Of a stretch of 64,000 bases of DNA, positions 29,079 to 38,134 are shown one piece after another. Position numbers and translations under genes: made by a program. The number at the start of each line of letters is the position of its first letter. Position 1 is the stretch's first letter. The stretch covers positions 62,001-126,000 of the forward strand of contig NZ_CACZTX010000009.1 of assembly GCF_902784195.1 (NCBI RefSeq), written 5' to 3'. This DNA comes from an uncultured Methanobrevibacter sp. Its GTDB lineage: Archaea > Methanobacteriota > Methanobacteria > Methanobacteriales > Methanobacteriaceae. Below the pieces are notes generated by a model. The model made no database searches. It worked only from the letters and a program-made list of their open reading frames with translations, and was not told where the DNA came from.

Positions 29079-29972
29079 TTATATAATTCCAGCATCTTCT
29101 AAAGCTTTTCTTAAGATTGCTTTGTTTTCTTCTAACATAGGAACTAAAGGTAATCTTAATGGACCTGCAGGCATTCCCATCATTTTCAATGCTTCTTTTG
29201 CAGGTGCAGGACTGGTTTCAATGAATAAAGCTTTGATTAAGTCATATTGTTTGTAGTGCAATTCCAACGCTTGATCATAGTTACCGTCTAAAATGCAGTT
29301 TACCATTTGAACCATGGTTCTTGGATCGATGTTAGCGGATGCACTCACCACACCTCTTGCACCAACAGACATTAAAGGAAGGGTCAATTCATCACTACCG
29401 GACAATATTACAATATCGTCTTCCAATCCTTCATCCCTTAAGAGTTTCATGGTTTTGGATACTTTGTCCACATCAGAGGAAGCTTCTTTTAAAGCAGAGA
29501 TATTGTCCACTTTTGCAAGTTCCACAATGGTTTCAGGAGCCATATCCAAACTGGTACGTGATGGGACATTATAAGTGATTAAATCAATGTCCACTGCATT
29601 TGCAATTTGGGTATAATGTTCAATAACACCATGTTGTTGTGGTTTATTGTAATATGGAGTGATCAATAGAGCCATGTCTGCTCCAGCATCATCTGCATAT
29701 TTGGTTAAGTCCAATGCTTCAGTAGTTGCATTACTTCCAGTTCCTGCAATGGTAGTTACCCTACCGTCAACTTCATCAATCATGATGTCAAGAACTCTTC
29801 TATGTTCATCATGGGTTAAAGTAGCAGATTCACCAGTGGTTCCTACAGCAACTAAACCGTCCACATCATTGTCAATCAACCAGTTAATATTTTGTCTGTA
29901 TCCTTCTTCGTCTATGGATCCATCCTCATGCATAGGAGTGACCATAGCAACAGCAGTTCCTTCAAAACGCAT
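29079..29972 (-). CDS. dapA: 4-hydroxy-tetrahydrodipicolinate synthase
   Basis: 297 residues, TIM-barrel aldolase that condenses pyruvate and aspartate semialdehyde, first committed step to lysine. Visible motifs are [14 protein letters not shown] (pyruvate binding), TYNVPSRTS with the catalytic Tyr, and [11 protein letters not shown] with the Schiff-base Lys. The start is ATG 29972 ([10 protein letters not shown]), 6 bases after GGTG; an in-frame GTG three codons earlier lies within the ribosome-binding site. It is separated from lysC by a 291-base spacer with a palindrome. Confidence 0.96.
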   Translation of the reverse strand: MRFEGTAVAMVTPMHEDGSIDEEGYRQNINWLIDNDVDGLVAVGTTGESATLTHDEHRRVLDIMIDEVDGRVTTIAGTGSNATTEALDLTKYADDAGADMALLITPYYNKPQQHGVIEHYTQIANAVDIDLITYNVPSRTSLDMAPETIVELAKVDNISALKEASSDVDKVSKTMKLLRDEGLEDDIVILSGSDELTLPLMSVGARGVVSASANIDPRTMVQMVNCILDGNYDQALELHYKQYDLIKALFIETSPAPAKEALKMMGMPAGPLRLPLVPMLEENKAILRKALEDAGII

Positions 29973-30106
29973 AAAAAACACCTTTTTACTATTATAATTA
30001 TTTTTGAATTTTTATTTCGATTATTTAATAAATCTAATCATTGATTTTTATTTCAATCTAATTTTAATTTCTAAAGAATCATATTAATTTCAAATACTTA
30101 ATCAGT

Positions 30107-30150
30107 TAAAGTTCGTATCATTAAAAACCAAATATTTTTACGAACCTTCA
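30107..30150. promoter_or_regulatory. Palindrome in the lysC-dapA spacer
   Basis: GTTCGTA (30111-30117) and TACGAAC (30139-30145) are inverted 7-base arms around an AT-rich loop. The block resembles a diverged 37-bp repeat (CATTAAAaAC, CCAAA, TTTTTACGAAcC). It could end the lysC transcript or regulate dapA. Confidence 0.4.
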
Positions 30151-30263
30151 AGGATTGTAAATAAAAATTAATTACAATAAAAAACGAACAGAAGATTTTA
30201 CTTCTCTTAAATGAAAATAAAAGTAAACACTTCTTTATTGGGTAAAAATAATAAAAGCGAGAG

Positions 30264-31481
30264 TTATAAAACTCCCTTGATTAAGTCGTATGCTACCTTA
30301 CCATCTTCCCAGTTAATGAATAAGACAATAGCAGTTTGGGATGATGAGATTTCGACAATGTTTATGTGTGCTTCCTTAAGTGGATTGGTGATTTCAGTGA
30401 TTACTCCAGGAGTTTCAATAAAGTCTGGATTAATCATGGTTAACATTGCAATGTCCCTTCCTAAGGATATTGAGCTTAAGCTGTCTTCAGCAATGACTAA
30501 ATTATGCAATAAATGGTATGCTTCATCAGCATCACATTTATCCAAGAATAAGGTAATTGAATTTTGACCTGCAGAAATTCCATAAATGTTAATGTTAGCT
30601 TCCGCTACCAAAGTTGTCATTTTTGCAAGGAGTCCAATTTGATTAAGCAAATCTTCCCCAACTAAAGCAACTACAGAGATAGGTTCAGGATGCAAGCATA
30701 CTGATTTGCTCATGGAATCTTCGAAGGGACCTACAATCTCAGTCCCAGGGTCAGACAAATCACCTTTTTCAAAGCTAATGATTTTCGCTTTTATTTCAGG
30801 ATCTTTAAATCTTAAAGCATGAGGGTGTAAAACTTGAGCTCCATGAGTAGCTAAATCTCTCATCTCTTCAACAGAGATGTAATCTAATTTTTCAGCTTCA
30901 TTGATTTTTCTTGGATCAGTGGACATTACTCCATCCACATCAGTAACGATAATCACATTATCTGCATTTAAGCAATGACCTAATAGGAATGCAGTTACAT
31001 CACTTCCACCTCTTCCTAAGGTAGTCACTTCTCCATTTTCAGTCCTTCCCAAGAATCCGCAGACAACTGGGATGATTCCTTGCTCTAAAAGTCCTAAAAG
31101 CCCTTGAGCTTGTTCTTCAGTTCTTTCAAAGTCAATTTGAGCTTTTCCATAGTTGTCATCAGTAATTACAGGCCATAAATCATGACTTGGATCTATATAT
31201 TCAGATTTTACACCTAAGGATTCCAAGACTGATGAAAATACTCTGATGCTGGTTCTCTCACCCATGGATAAAATTTCCGCCAATTGCTTTTCAGTAACTT
31301 CTTTTCCAATGGATTCATCAGCAATAGCTACTAAGTCATCAGTAGTCTTGTTAATAGCTGATACAACAACCACAACCTTCTTTCCTTCCATATATGCATT
31401 TACGATAGATTGTGCAGCTTTTCTAATTCTTTGTCCATTTCCAATCGAAGTACCGCCAAATTTGGCTACAATTAATTCCAT
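30264..31481 (-). CDS. lysC: Aspartokinase
   Basis: 405 residues. It phosphorylates aspartate at the entry of the lysine, threonine and methionine pathways. The amino-acid kinase domain begins [12 protein letters not shown] and includes [13 protein letters not shown]; two C-terminal ACT domains (about residues 260-405) suggest feedback control by an amino acid. Start ATG 31481 (MELIVAKFG) after GGTGTGTAAACAA; the in-frame GTG four codons before is part of the ribosome-binding site. First enzyme gene of the minus-strand cluster lysC-dapA-dapB-asd, with rps17e and aroQ upstream. Confidence 0.96.
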   Translation of the reverse strand: MELIVAKFGGTSIGNGQRIRKAAQSIVNAYMEGKKVVVVVSAINKTTDDLVAIADESIGKEVTEKQLAEILSMGERTSIRVFSSVLESLGVKSEYIDPSHDLWPVITDDNYGKAQIDFERTEEQAQGLLGLLEQGIIPVVCGFLGRTENGEVTTLGRGGSDVTAFLLGHCLNADNVIIVTDVDGVMSTDPRKINEAEKLDYISVEEMRDLATHGAQVLHPHALRFKDPEIKAKIISFEKGDLSDPGTEIVGPFEDSMSKSVCLHPEPISVVALVGEDLLNQIGLLAKMTTLVAEANINIYGISAGQNSITLFLDKCDADEAYHLLHNLVIAEDSLSSISLGRDIAMLTMINPDFIETPGVITEITNPLKEAHINIVEISSSQTAIVLFINWEDGKVAYDLIKGVL

Positions 31482-31819
31482 TTGTTTACACACCTTTTCT
31501 TTTAAATTAAAAATAAAAATAAAATTTTGATAAATTATATTTTATAGACTATTATCCATTTATTAATTATATTAAAGGGTATTTATATATTTAATTATTA
31601 ATTTTAGATATTTTTATATAAAATACAGAATTTGTTAATAATAAATAGTGAATAATTAATAAAAATCCAAAATAAAAGAATCCAAAAATTGATAAATCAG
31701 TGAAAATTTAAAAAAATTTAAAATTGATATAAAAATTATAAAAAATAGCAGATTAAAATTAATTAATCTAAAAATAGAAGATTAAAATAAATTAATCTTA
31801 AAAAAAGTAAAAAATAAAA
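31482..31819. other. AT-rich spacer between rps17e and lysC, no gene found
   Basis: 338 bases. It should include the rps17e terminator (T-rich on the minus strand near 31740-31815) and the lysC promoter. Repeats of AGATTAAAATTAATTAATCT type occur around 31750-31800, forming weak AT palindromes. Confidence 0.5.
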
Positions 31820-32017
31820 TTAAGCTTGGTTTGCTTGTTGTTTTACTAATCTAGTAATGTAACCAGCAATTTTATTTCTTAAGTGTTTAGTACTTACAGT
31901 AGAGTACTCTGCCACTAATTTTTTGTTTTCTTCAAAATCAGTGGTAAATTTGCCTTGGTGAGTTTCAATTAATTCTTTTGATATACGTTTTACGAATGAA
32001 GTTCTAATGTTTCCCAT
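31820..32017 (-). CDS. rps17e: Ribosomal protein S17e
   Basis: 65 residues, basic, a small-subunit ribosomal protein shared by archaea and eukaryotes. The sequence begins [20 protein letters not shown], the S17e hallmark, and continues with [21 protein letters not shown]. The start is the ATG at 32017 after GGAGGAATGATT; an in-frame ATG two codons upstream is too close to the ribosome-binding site. The ribosome-binding site lies inside the end of aroQ, whose stop codon is two bases upstream, indicating translational coupling. Confidence 0.95.
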   Translation of the reverse strand: MGNIRTSFVKRISKELIETHQGKFTTDFEENKKLVAEYSTVSTKHLRNKIAGYITRLVKQQANQA

Positions 32018-32019
32018 AA

Positions 32020-32343
32020 TCATTCCTCCAAAATTTCTCTTTGTTTATTTTTATTTAAAGTTGTTAGCATATCCATAATATCGCTAAGAATATCGTTATC
32101 AATGTTCAAGTCTTCAGCTAATTTATTTACTTTGGCATGAACTTGTTCTTCTCTTGATTTATCATAAATTTCCATGCCTAAAAAAACTTTAGCTAAAACA
32201 ATACTCCTAGCAAGTGAAGTTCTTTCACTTATTAAGTTAACTAAATCATTATCAATTTCATCGATTCTTTTTCTAGACTTTTCAAGAATATCCTGAGCTT
32301 CTTCCTCATTTTCAAATAAGCCCATAATCTCTTTCTTATCCAC
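32020..32343 (-). CDS. Chorismate mutase (AroQ type)
   Basis: 107 residues, all-helical chorismate mutase that turns chorismate to prephenate for phenylalanine and tyrosine. The core starts [20 protein letters not shown] and includes the substrate-binding pattern of Arg, Lys and Glu ([30 protein letters not shown]). Start codon GTG at 32343 after GGAGTTATTTTT. It is directly upstream of and coupled to rps17e. The archaeal shikimate kinase gene is about 1.1 kb away on the same strand, with a radical SAM gene on the other strand between them. Confidence 0.9.
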   Translation of the reverse strand: MDKKEIMGLFENEEEAQDILEKSRKRIDEIDNDLVNLISERTSLARSIVLAKVFLGMEIYDKSREEQVHAKVNKLAEDLNIDNDILSDIMDMLTTLNKNKQREILEE

Positions 32344-32527
32344 AAAAATAACTCCATAGTTTTGATAATAATTATACTTTATATTTCATCTTATATAAAC
32401 ATGCTTATTGAAATTAACTTTTCTTTGTATTAATTTTTATCAAATTCTTTTCAAATGCTCTCAGAAATAATTTAATATATTAAAACCAAAAATAAAATAA
32501 GAAAAAATAGGAAATACAAGTGAAATC

Positions 32528-33397
32528 ATGCATTACGTTAACGCTAAAAGCATTTTATCCAATAAGAATGGTATGAACCTATACAGAGGATGTTCACATG
32601 GCTGCATCTACTGCGATTCAAGAAGCAATGTCTACAATATGGACCATGCATTTGAAGACATTGAAGTAAAGGCAAATGCAACAGAACTCCTAAAGAAAGC
32701 CCTTAAGAATAAAAAGGAAAAGGTCATGATTGGAACAGGATCTATGACAGACCCATACATACCTCTTGAAAGGAAGATACAAAGTGTAAGGGAATCCTTG
32801 GAACTCATTAACAAATATGGTCATGGATTTACTTGCATCACAAAATCAAATCTAATACTCCGGGACTTGGATTTGCTTAAAGAGATCAATGAAAAGGCAA
32901 AAGTAGTCATTCAGATGACCTTGACAACATACGATGAAGAATTGTGCAAAACACTTGAACCTAATGTTTGCACTACAAAGGAAAGAGTAAAGGTATTGAA
33001 AATTCTAAATAAACACAATATACCTACAATCGTTTGGCTATGCCCTATTCTTCCATTCATAAACGATACAGAAGAAAACATCAATGGAATACTTGACTAT
33101 TGCATAGACGCAAATGTCAAGGGAATTATCTGCTTTGGAATGGGAATGACATTGAGAGATGGAAACATGGAATATTTCTATAGCAAGCTAGACAAGCATT
33201 TCCCTGGACTTAAGGAAAAGTACATCAGGACTTATGGAAACAGCTATGGAATAGCTAGCCCAAATCAAAAGGAACTAATGAAGATTTTCTATAAACGAAC
33301 AAATGAAAACAATATGATGAATAATCCAGAAGAAATATTCACATATCTTCATGAGTTTCCAAGCAAGGATAAAACTAAGCAGACCACTTTATTTTAA
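32528..33397 (+). CDS. SPL-family radical SAM protein
   Basis: 289 residues. The [4Fe-4S] binding motif is CSHGCIYCDSR (residues about 22-32), in the spore-photoproduct-lyase-like context GMNLYRGCSHGCIYCDSR. This family occurs widely in archaea and bacteria without known function; DNA repair or nucleic acid modification is only suggested by distant kinship. A TIM-barrel-like middle region follows (GTGSMTDPYIPLE, TKSNLILRDLDLL). The start ATG at 32528 has a weak ribosome-binding site AAGTGAAATC. The gene stands alone between aroQ and aroK, on the opposite strand. Confidence 0.88.
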   Translation: MHYVNAKSILSNKNGMNLYRGCSHGCIYCDSRSNVYNMDHAFEDIEVKANATELLKKALKNKKEKVMIGTGSMTDPYIPLERKIQSVRESLELINKYGHGFTCITKSNLILRDLDLLKEINEKAKVVIQMTLTTYDEELCKTLEPNVCTTKERVKVLKILNKHNIPTIVWLCPILPFINDTEENINGILDYCIDANVKGIICFGMGMTLRDGNMEYFYSKLDKHFPGLKEKYIRTYGNSYGIASPNQKELMKIFYKRTNENNMMNNPEEIFTYLHEFPSKDKTKQTTLF

Positions 33398-33466
33398 AAA
33401 AATAGTGTAAAAATAAAAAAAAATAGTAAAAAATAAAAAAAGAAAAAAAGAAAAAAAGAAGAATAA

Positions 33467-34375
33467 TTAAATTATTCTTGTTCCCCTATTGTCCACATTT
33501 GTTTCAATGACTCTTCCATCATATGATGCCCAAGCATCCTTAACACCATCAATGGAACTTTCATCAACAATAGCTACAAATGAAGATCCAGTTCCGGACA
33601 ATCCAGAAGCAAGTGCACCAGCTTGAAGTGCATCAAGAGCTATATTGTTATCAAAACCTAATACATTACCATACAAGAGCCCATTTAATGTCAATGCTTC
33701 AAGATAATCTCCATCAAGTGCCTTATTGAATGCTATTCTTACAAATGGAGCAACCAATTTCATCCTATCCACATCAGAAGAACCGCTTAATGATTCCTTA
33801 TCTGGCATAAAGACCAAAATATCATAATCAGGCATTCTTTCCTGATGCAAAATTTCCCTATTTCCATTATCTGTAATTGTTAATCCTCCAAAGAAAGATG
33901 CGGAAGCGTCATCAAAAGCTCCAGTAATTGTAACTCCCGCTTCAAGGGATGCATCAATACCCATGTTTATCATTTCCAAATCTGTCAATGGCTCAAGGCA
34001 AAACTCGCTTGCAACCAATGCAGCGGTAGCCATGACAACAGCATTGGATAATGCACTGCTTGAAGAAAGCCCAGAACCTAAAGGCAAATTGGATTTTGTC
34101 TTGACTTCAATTCCCTGCCCATTTCCAAAATCCAAGCTAGGTATGATATCATCGAAATCCAATGCACTGCCTATCTTATAATAGTCTAAAACCTGTTCCA
34201 CACATAAATTCATTAAATGAGGGTCAGCCCCTATATCTGATGAGCAGTTGACACCCACATCAGAAAACTTAGCCTCTGCCTCAATACCCAATCCTATACC
34301 GAATGCAGAACCGAAACCGGTTGAAATAGCATTGATTATTGTTGCAGAACCTGGAGAAAATACTGTTTTAGTCAA
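33467..34375 (-). CDS. aroK: Shikimate kinase, archaeal GHMP type
   Basis: 302 residues. It phosphorylates shikimate before chorismate synthesis. It belongs to the GHMP kinase superfamily, unlike the bacterial P-loop AroK: the N-terminus SPGSATIINAISTGFGSAFG and ATP-binding motif LPLGSGLSSSSALSN (about residues 97-111) are characteristic of the archaeal enzyme, and a third motif SGTGSSFVAI is near the C-terminus. The start codon is TTG at 34375 after GGTGATTTT. Functionally linked to the nearby chorismate mutase gene. Confidence 0.95.
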   Translation of the reverse strand: MTKTVFSPGSATIINAISTGFGSAFGIGLGIEAEAKFSDVGVNCSSDIGADPHLMNLCVEQVLDYYKIGSALDFDDIIPSLDFGNGQGIEVKTKSNLPLGSGLSSSSALSNAVVMATAALVASEFCLEPLTDLEMINMGIDASLEAGVTITGAFDDASASFFGGLTITDNGNREILHQERMPDYDILVFMPDKESLSGSSDVDRMKLVAPFVRIAFNKALDGDYLEALTLNGLLYGNVLGFDNNIALDALQAGALASGLSGTGSSFVAIVDESSIDGVKDAWASYDGRVIETNVDNRGTRII

Positions 34376-34665
34376 AAAATCACCAATTATCTTATAAATC
34401 TATATATTAATTTTAAAATCAAATGATATATATTTAATGTAAATCATTGAAAGTATTTCTAAATTTTATAAATATTTATGTGAATCATTGAAAGTATTCC
34501 TAAAAGCATTTCTAAATTTCATAAAAAAATAAAATTATAAAAATAAACTTTATATTAATGTAAATAAATATATTATAATACAAAATTTTTTATAAACGAA
34601 TTTTTAAGAATAATGCAAATTTATTGAATCGAGATAATTTAAAAATATAACTAAGATGTGATACT

Positions 34666-35496
34666 ATGAGTGAAAATAATATAAATTGGCTTAACATTGG
34701 AATAGGTGCCTTTATTATATTGGCCATAGTATTGCTTTTAGTTCTCCTTTTGCCATTTGGAAATATGGTGGAGCAACAAGATGAGATAGCAGTCATAACA
34801 ATCAATGGAGCAGTTACATACGACTCATCTAACTCAACCAGAATATTTACCAGTGCAAGCCAAATAGAAAATGCATTGAATGAGGCAAATTCAAATCCAA
34901 ATGTTAAGGCTATTGTATTAGACATAAACAGTAAAGGCGGAAGCCAAGTGGCTTGTGAAGAGATAGCTGACGATATTGAAAAATCATCTAAACCTGTAGT
35001 TGCATACATTGGTGATAATGGATTGGATGAAAGCTATTTGATTGCAAGCGGTGCAGATGCAATTGTTGCAAGCTCATCCTCATCAATTGGCGGAATCGGC
35101 CTTAGCTTTATTGACAGCAACAAATACTCAAAAACAAAGCTTACTGGAGTTTATAATGAAGATTATCTCAAATTGAAAAAATCAAATGAAAGCAATCCAG
35201 ATAATCTTTTGAATGGTCAAAAGATGATTGATCAGGATTACACACAATTCATTAAAGCAATAGCTGAAAATAGAAACTTGAAACCTAATTATCTTGCAAA
35301 ATTGGCTCATGGCAAAAGATATAATGGAAATGAGGCTAAAAATTTAGGCTTGATTGACAAGATTGGCAATAAGAATAATGCTATTAAATTAGCGGCTTCT
35401 AAAGCAAATGCAACTAATTACACTGCATTCAATTATCCTAAATCAAAGAAAAGCTTAACTGAAACTTTAAGTGAAAACAAGATATTCAATTTATAA
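34666..35496 (+). CDS. sppA: SppA-like membrane serine protease (peptidase family S49)
   Basis: 276 residues. One N-terminal membrane span (about 11-32) is followed by an exterior S49 domain. The family features are VKAIVLDINSKGGS (residues about 80-93), the Ser nucleophile region LDESYLIASGADAIVA, then SSSIGGIGLS, and a catalytic Lys candidate in LNGQKMIDQDYTQF; HGKRYNGNEAKNLGLID ends the domain. SppA-type enzymes degrade signal peptides left in the membrane after protein export. The residue before the catalytic Ser differs from the usual SGGYY. Start at 34666 after GTGATACT. Monocistronic. Confidence 0.88.
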   Translation: MSENNINWLNIGIGAFIILAIVLLLVLLLPFGNMVEQQDEIAVITINGAVTYDSSNSTRIFTSASQIENALNEANSNPNVKAIVLDINSKGGSQVACEEIADDIEKSSKPVVAYIGDNGLDESYLIASGADAIVASSSSSIGGIGLSFIDSNKYSKTKLTGVYNEDYLKLKKSNESNPDNLLNGQKMIDQDYTQFIKAIAENRNLKPNYLAKLAHGKRYNGNEAKNLGLIDKIGNKNNAIKLAASKANATNYTAFNYPKSKKSLTETLSENKIFNL

Positions 35497-35731
35497 ATAA
35501 AAAATTTTCACTTTTCAATATTAACATTATCAAAAATCATTAGCCAATCTATTTTTTATCTATTTTTTATCTATTTTTATTTTGAGTTTCTATTTAAATA
35601 GGAATATTTATATACTAACGAACAATAATATATAAATAAATTTATAAAAGTTAAAGATTTTTATGAATTTATAATTACAATTTAACTAAAAACAAATAAG
35701 ACTTAATTAATTTTTAAACAAAGGTGATAAA

Positions 35732-35983
35732 ATGGTACACAAAATAGAAGTATTTACCTCACCAACCTGTCCACATTGTCCAGGTGCTGTGCAAGTTGTT
35801 GAAGAAGCAAAAGCAAAATTAGGAGACGAAATTGATGTGCAAATCCTCAGCATTGCTGATCCTGCTAACAGAGATCTAGCTATTGACTATGGAGTTCATG
35901 CAGTTCCTGCAATTGCAATTAACAATTCACTTGCATTCATTGGTGCTCCAACACTTGAAGAATTATTAGAAAGATTAGAATAA
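35732..35983 (+). CDS. Thioredoxin/glutaredoxin-like redox protein
   Basis: 83 residues with the active site CPHC (residues about 12-15, TSPTCPHCPGA) and the cis-proline motif HAVPAIAIN. Small proteins of this kind in Methanobacteriales and Methanocaldococcus have glutaredoxin size but thioredoxin-like activity; the reducing partner is unknown. Start at 35732 after AAAGGTGATAAA, an optimal site. Cytoplasmic and monocistronic. Confidence 0.93.
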   Translation: MVHKIEVFTSPTCPHCPGAVQVVEEAKAKLGDEIDVQILSIADPANRDLAIDYGVHAVPAIAINNSLAFIGAPTLEELLERLE

Positions 35984-36212
35984 TTGCAAAAACAATTTTC
36001 TAATATTTTTCTCTTTTTTTACTATTTTTATTAAAATTAAATTTAAAACACTCATTTTAAAAACATATTCTTACTATTTTTAAATCAATCCCACTATTTT
36101 TCTAAACATTTTATATAAGAATAAATAGAATTAATAAGATATATTATAATATTAATTAAATATTAAGTTCAAACATTAAGTTCAAATATTCTAAATTGAA
36201 AGAGGTTAAAAC

Positions 36213-37316
36213 ATGAAATTTGCTATGGTTGGACAGTTCCCACCACATATTGGAGGAGTTGGAGTTCATATACACACATTATCAAAGGAATTGGTCAGAC
36301 AAGGCCATGAAGTGTATGTAATAACCTATCCCCATGAGGACATTAAGGACATTGATGGAATCCATGTAATCGGCACAAAGGGAGTTAATATCCCAGGACT
36401 AAGAGGATTATTCTTTGCAATAAACGCAACAAGAGAGCTAAAAAAACTCATTGAAAGGGAAAACATAGACATAATCCACGGCCATTATCTGCTTCCCGCA
36501 GGATGGTCAAGCGTTAAGGCAGGGAAATCAACCCATACCAAAACCTATGTGACTTCACATGGATCTGACATGTTTGAAACCTATAAAAAGCAAAAGTTTA
36601 CTAGACCTCTCATCAATAAAGTGCTTAATGATGCTGATGTGATTCTTGCGGTAAGTGAAGCTTTGAAAGATGAAATCATAAAGACAGATATTCCAAATAT
36701 TAGAGAAAAGACAAGATTGCACTGGAATAGTGTAGATGTGAGTAAGTTTAAAACTACAGAAGAAAACAAAGACAAATTTAAAAAAGAATTGGTTCAAGAA
36801 TTCAACATAGATGCTGACAAACCCATCATTTTATTTGTCGGAAATATAATTAAAAGAAAGAATGTTGACTTGCTTATTGAAGCTAAAAAAGAAATGAATG
36901 TGAAAGCGAATATTGTCATAGTTGGTGATGGCCCTCATTCAAAAGAGCTAAAGGCAAAATGTGAAAAGGAAAATATTGAAAATGTTTACTTTACAGGTTC
37001 CAGAGGAGATGTTGAGGACATAATACCAAGCTGTGACATCCTAGTATTGCCATCATTCAGTGAGAGCTTTGGACTTGTACTTATTGAAGCATTATCCTGT
37101 GGAAAGCCAGTTATTGGAAGCAATGTTGGGGGAATAAATGAAATAATCACTGAAGATGTTGGCTTGTTGATTGACCCAAATGCCCCATCAGATTTGGCTA
37201 ATGCAATTGATAGAGTCTTAAGCGATAAAGAATTGATGGAAAAGTTCAAGTCAAATGCAAGGGATAGGGCAAAGGACTTTGGAGAAACCAAATTGCCTTA
37301 TGATGAATTGAATTGA
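36213..37316 (+). CDS. Glycosyltransferase family 4 (GT-B fold)
   Basis: 367 residues. The N-terminal acceptor domain has the glycine-rich GQFPPHIGGVGVHIH loop. The C-terminal nucleotide-sugar domain has FVGNIIKRKNVDLLIEA and the EX7E motif in SFSESFGLVLIEALSCGKPV, followed by NVGGINEII. It probably adds a sugar from an activated donor to a cell-surface glycan or lipid; donor and acceptor cannot be told. No membrane span. Start at 36213 after GAGGTTAAAAC. The gene stands alone, which gives no clue about its glycan. Confidence 0.93.
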   Translation: MKFAMVGQFPPHIGGVGVHIHTLSKELVRQGHEVYVITYPHEDIKDIDGIHVIGTKGVNIPGLRGLFFAINATRELKKLIERENIDIIHGHYLLPAGWSSVKAGKSTHTKTYVTSHGSDMFETYKKQKFTRPLINKVLNDADVILAVSEALKDEIIKTDIPNIREKTRLHWNSVDVSKFKTTEENKDKFKKELVQEFNIDADKPIILFVGNIIKRKNVDLLIEAKKEMNVKANIVIVGDGPHSKELKAKCEKENIENVYFTGSRGDVEDIIPSCDILVLPSFSESFGLVLIEALSCGKPVIGSNVGGINEIITEDVGLLIDPNAPSDLANAIDRVLSDKELMEKFKSNARDRAKDFGETKLPYDELN

Positions 37317-37539
37317 AATTAAAATTATTTAAAAATATCATTATAAAATTTAAAGATTATAAAAATTATTAAAACATTTTCAAAATTGATTTAAATTAAT
37401 GAAATTGATTTAAATTAAAAAATAATAATTATTAAGCCAAATTATAATCAGATTTTGGATAATAGTTATTAATAATAAAAAATAAACTAAATTAAAGAAA
37501 ACATATTCATAAATTATAATTAATTTAAGAGGTTATCAA

Positions 37540-38010
37540 ATGGGAGAAAAGGAATTTACCCACCTAACTGAAACTGGAGTTCATATGGTGGAAGTTGGAG
37601 CTAAGCCACAGCAAAGAAGAACTGCAGTGGCAAGCGGAAAGATTCATCTTCAAAAGGAAACAATTGACATGATCAAGAATGCAGAAATCAAAAAGGGAAA
37701 TGTGTTGACAACTGCCCAAATAGCTGGAATTCAAGCTGTCAAAAAGACATCTGATATCATTCCCCTTTGCCATCCATTGAACTTGAGTGGAATCGAAATA
37801 GAATTTGATGTTGGAGAAGAGGAAATCACTGCAACTTGCGAATGTAGATTGACTGGACAAACCGGTGTGGAAATGGAAGCAATCACTGGAGTAAGCGTAG
37901 CATTGCTCACCATTTGGGACATGACAAAAGCAGTGGAAAAAGATGAAAACGGACAATATCCAGACACTAAGATTTCTGACATAGTTGTTTTAAAGAAAGA
38001 AAAATTGTAA
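37540..38010 (+). CDS. moaC: Cyclic pyranopterin monophosphate synthase MoaC
   Basis: 156 residues. It converts 3',8-cyclo-7,8-dihydro-GTP to cyclic pyranopterin monophosphate in molybdopterin synthesis, needed for formylmethanofuran dehydrogenase. The signatures HMVEVGAKPQQRRTAVASG, KKTSDIIPLCHPL and the C-terminal GVEMEAITGVSVALLTIWDM with KAVEKDENGQYPDTKI are typical. Start at 37540 after GAGGTTATCAA. The DNA helicase Hel308 follows on the same strand 124 bases downstream. Confidence 0.96.
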   Translation: MGEKEFTHLTETGVHMVEVGAKPQQRRTAVASGKIHLQKETIDMIKNAEIKKGNVLTTAQIAGIQAVKKTSDIIPLCHPLNLSGIEIEFDVGEEEITATCECRLTGQTGVEMEAITGVSVALLTIWDMTKAVEKDENGQYPDTKISDIVVLKKEKL

Positions 38011-38134
38011 TTAAAATTTTTTTTGAAAATATTTTGATCAAACTTTTTCTAAAAGTTTGTTTTCAAATGCTCTAAGAAAATCAAGATTATTTATTAAATA
38101 CAAACATATTATAAAAACTATTAGACTGATTAAT

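Noticed and set aside
28202-29095. Long N-terminus of DapB (MLELYKFHF...)
   Set aside because: It overlaps dapA, is hydrophobic and unlike the family; MIKVAVTGAAG is the normal start.
29973-30263. Lysine riboswitch in the lysC-dapA spacer
   Set aside because: Too short and without the multi-helix core; this class is not known in archaea. Only a simple palindrome is present.
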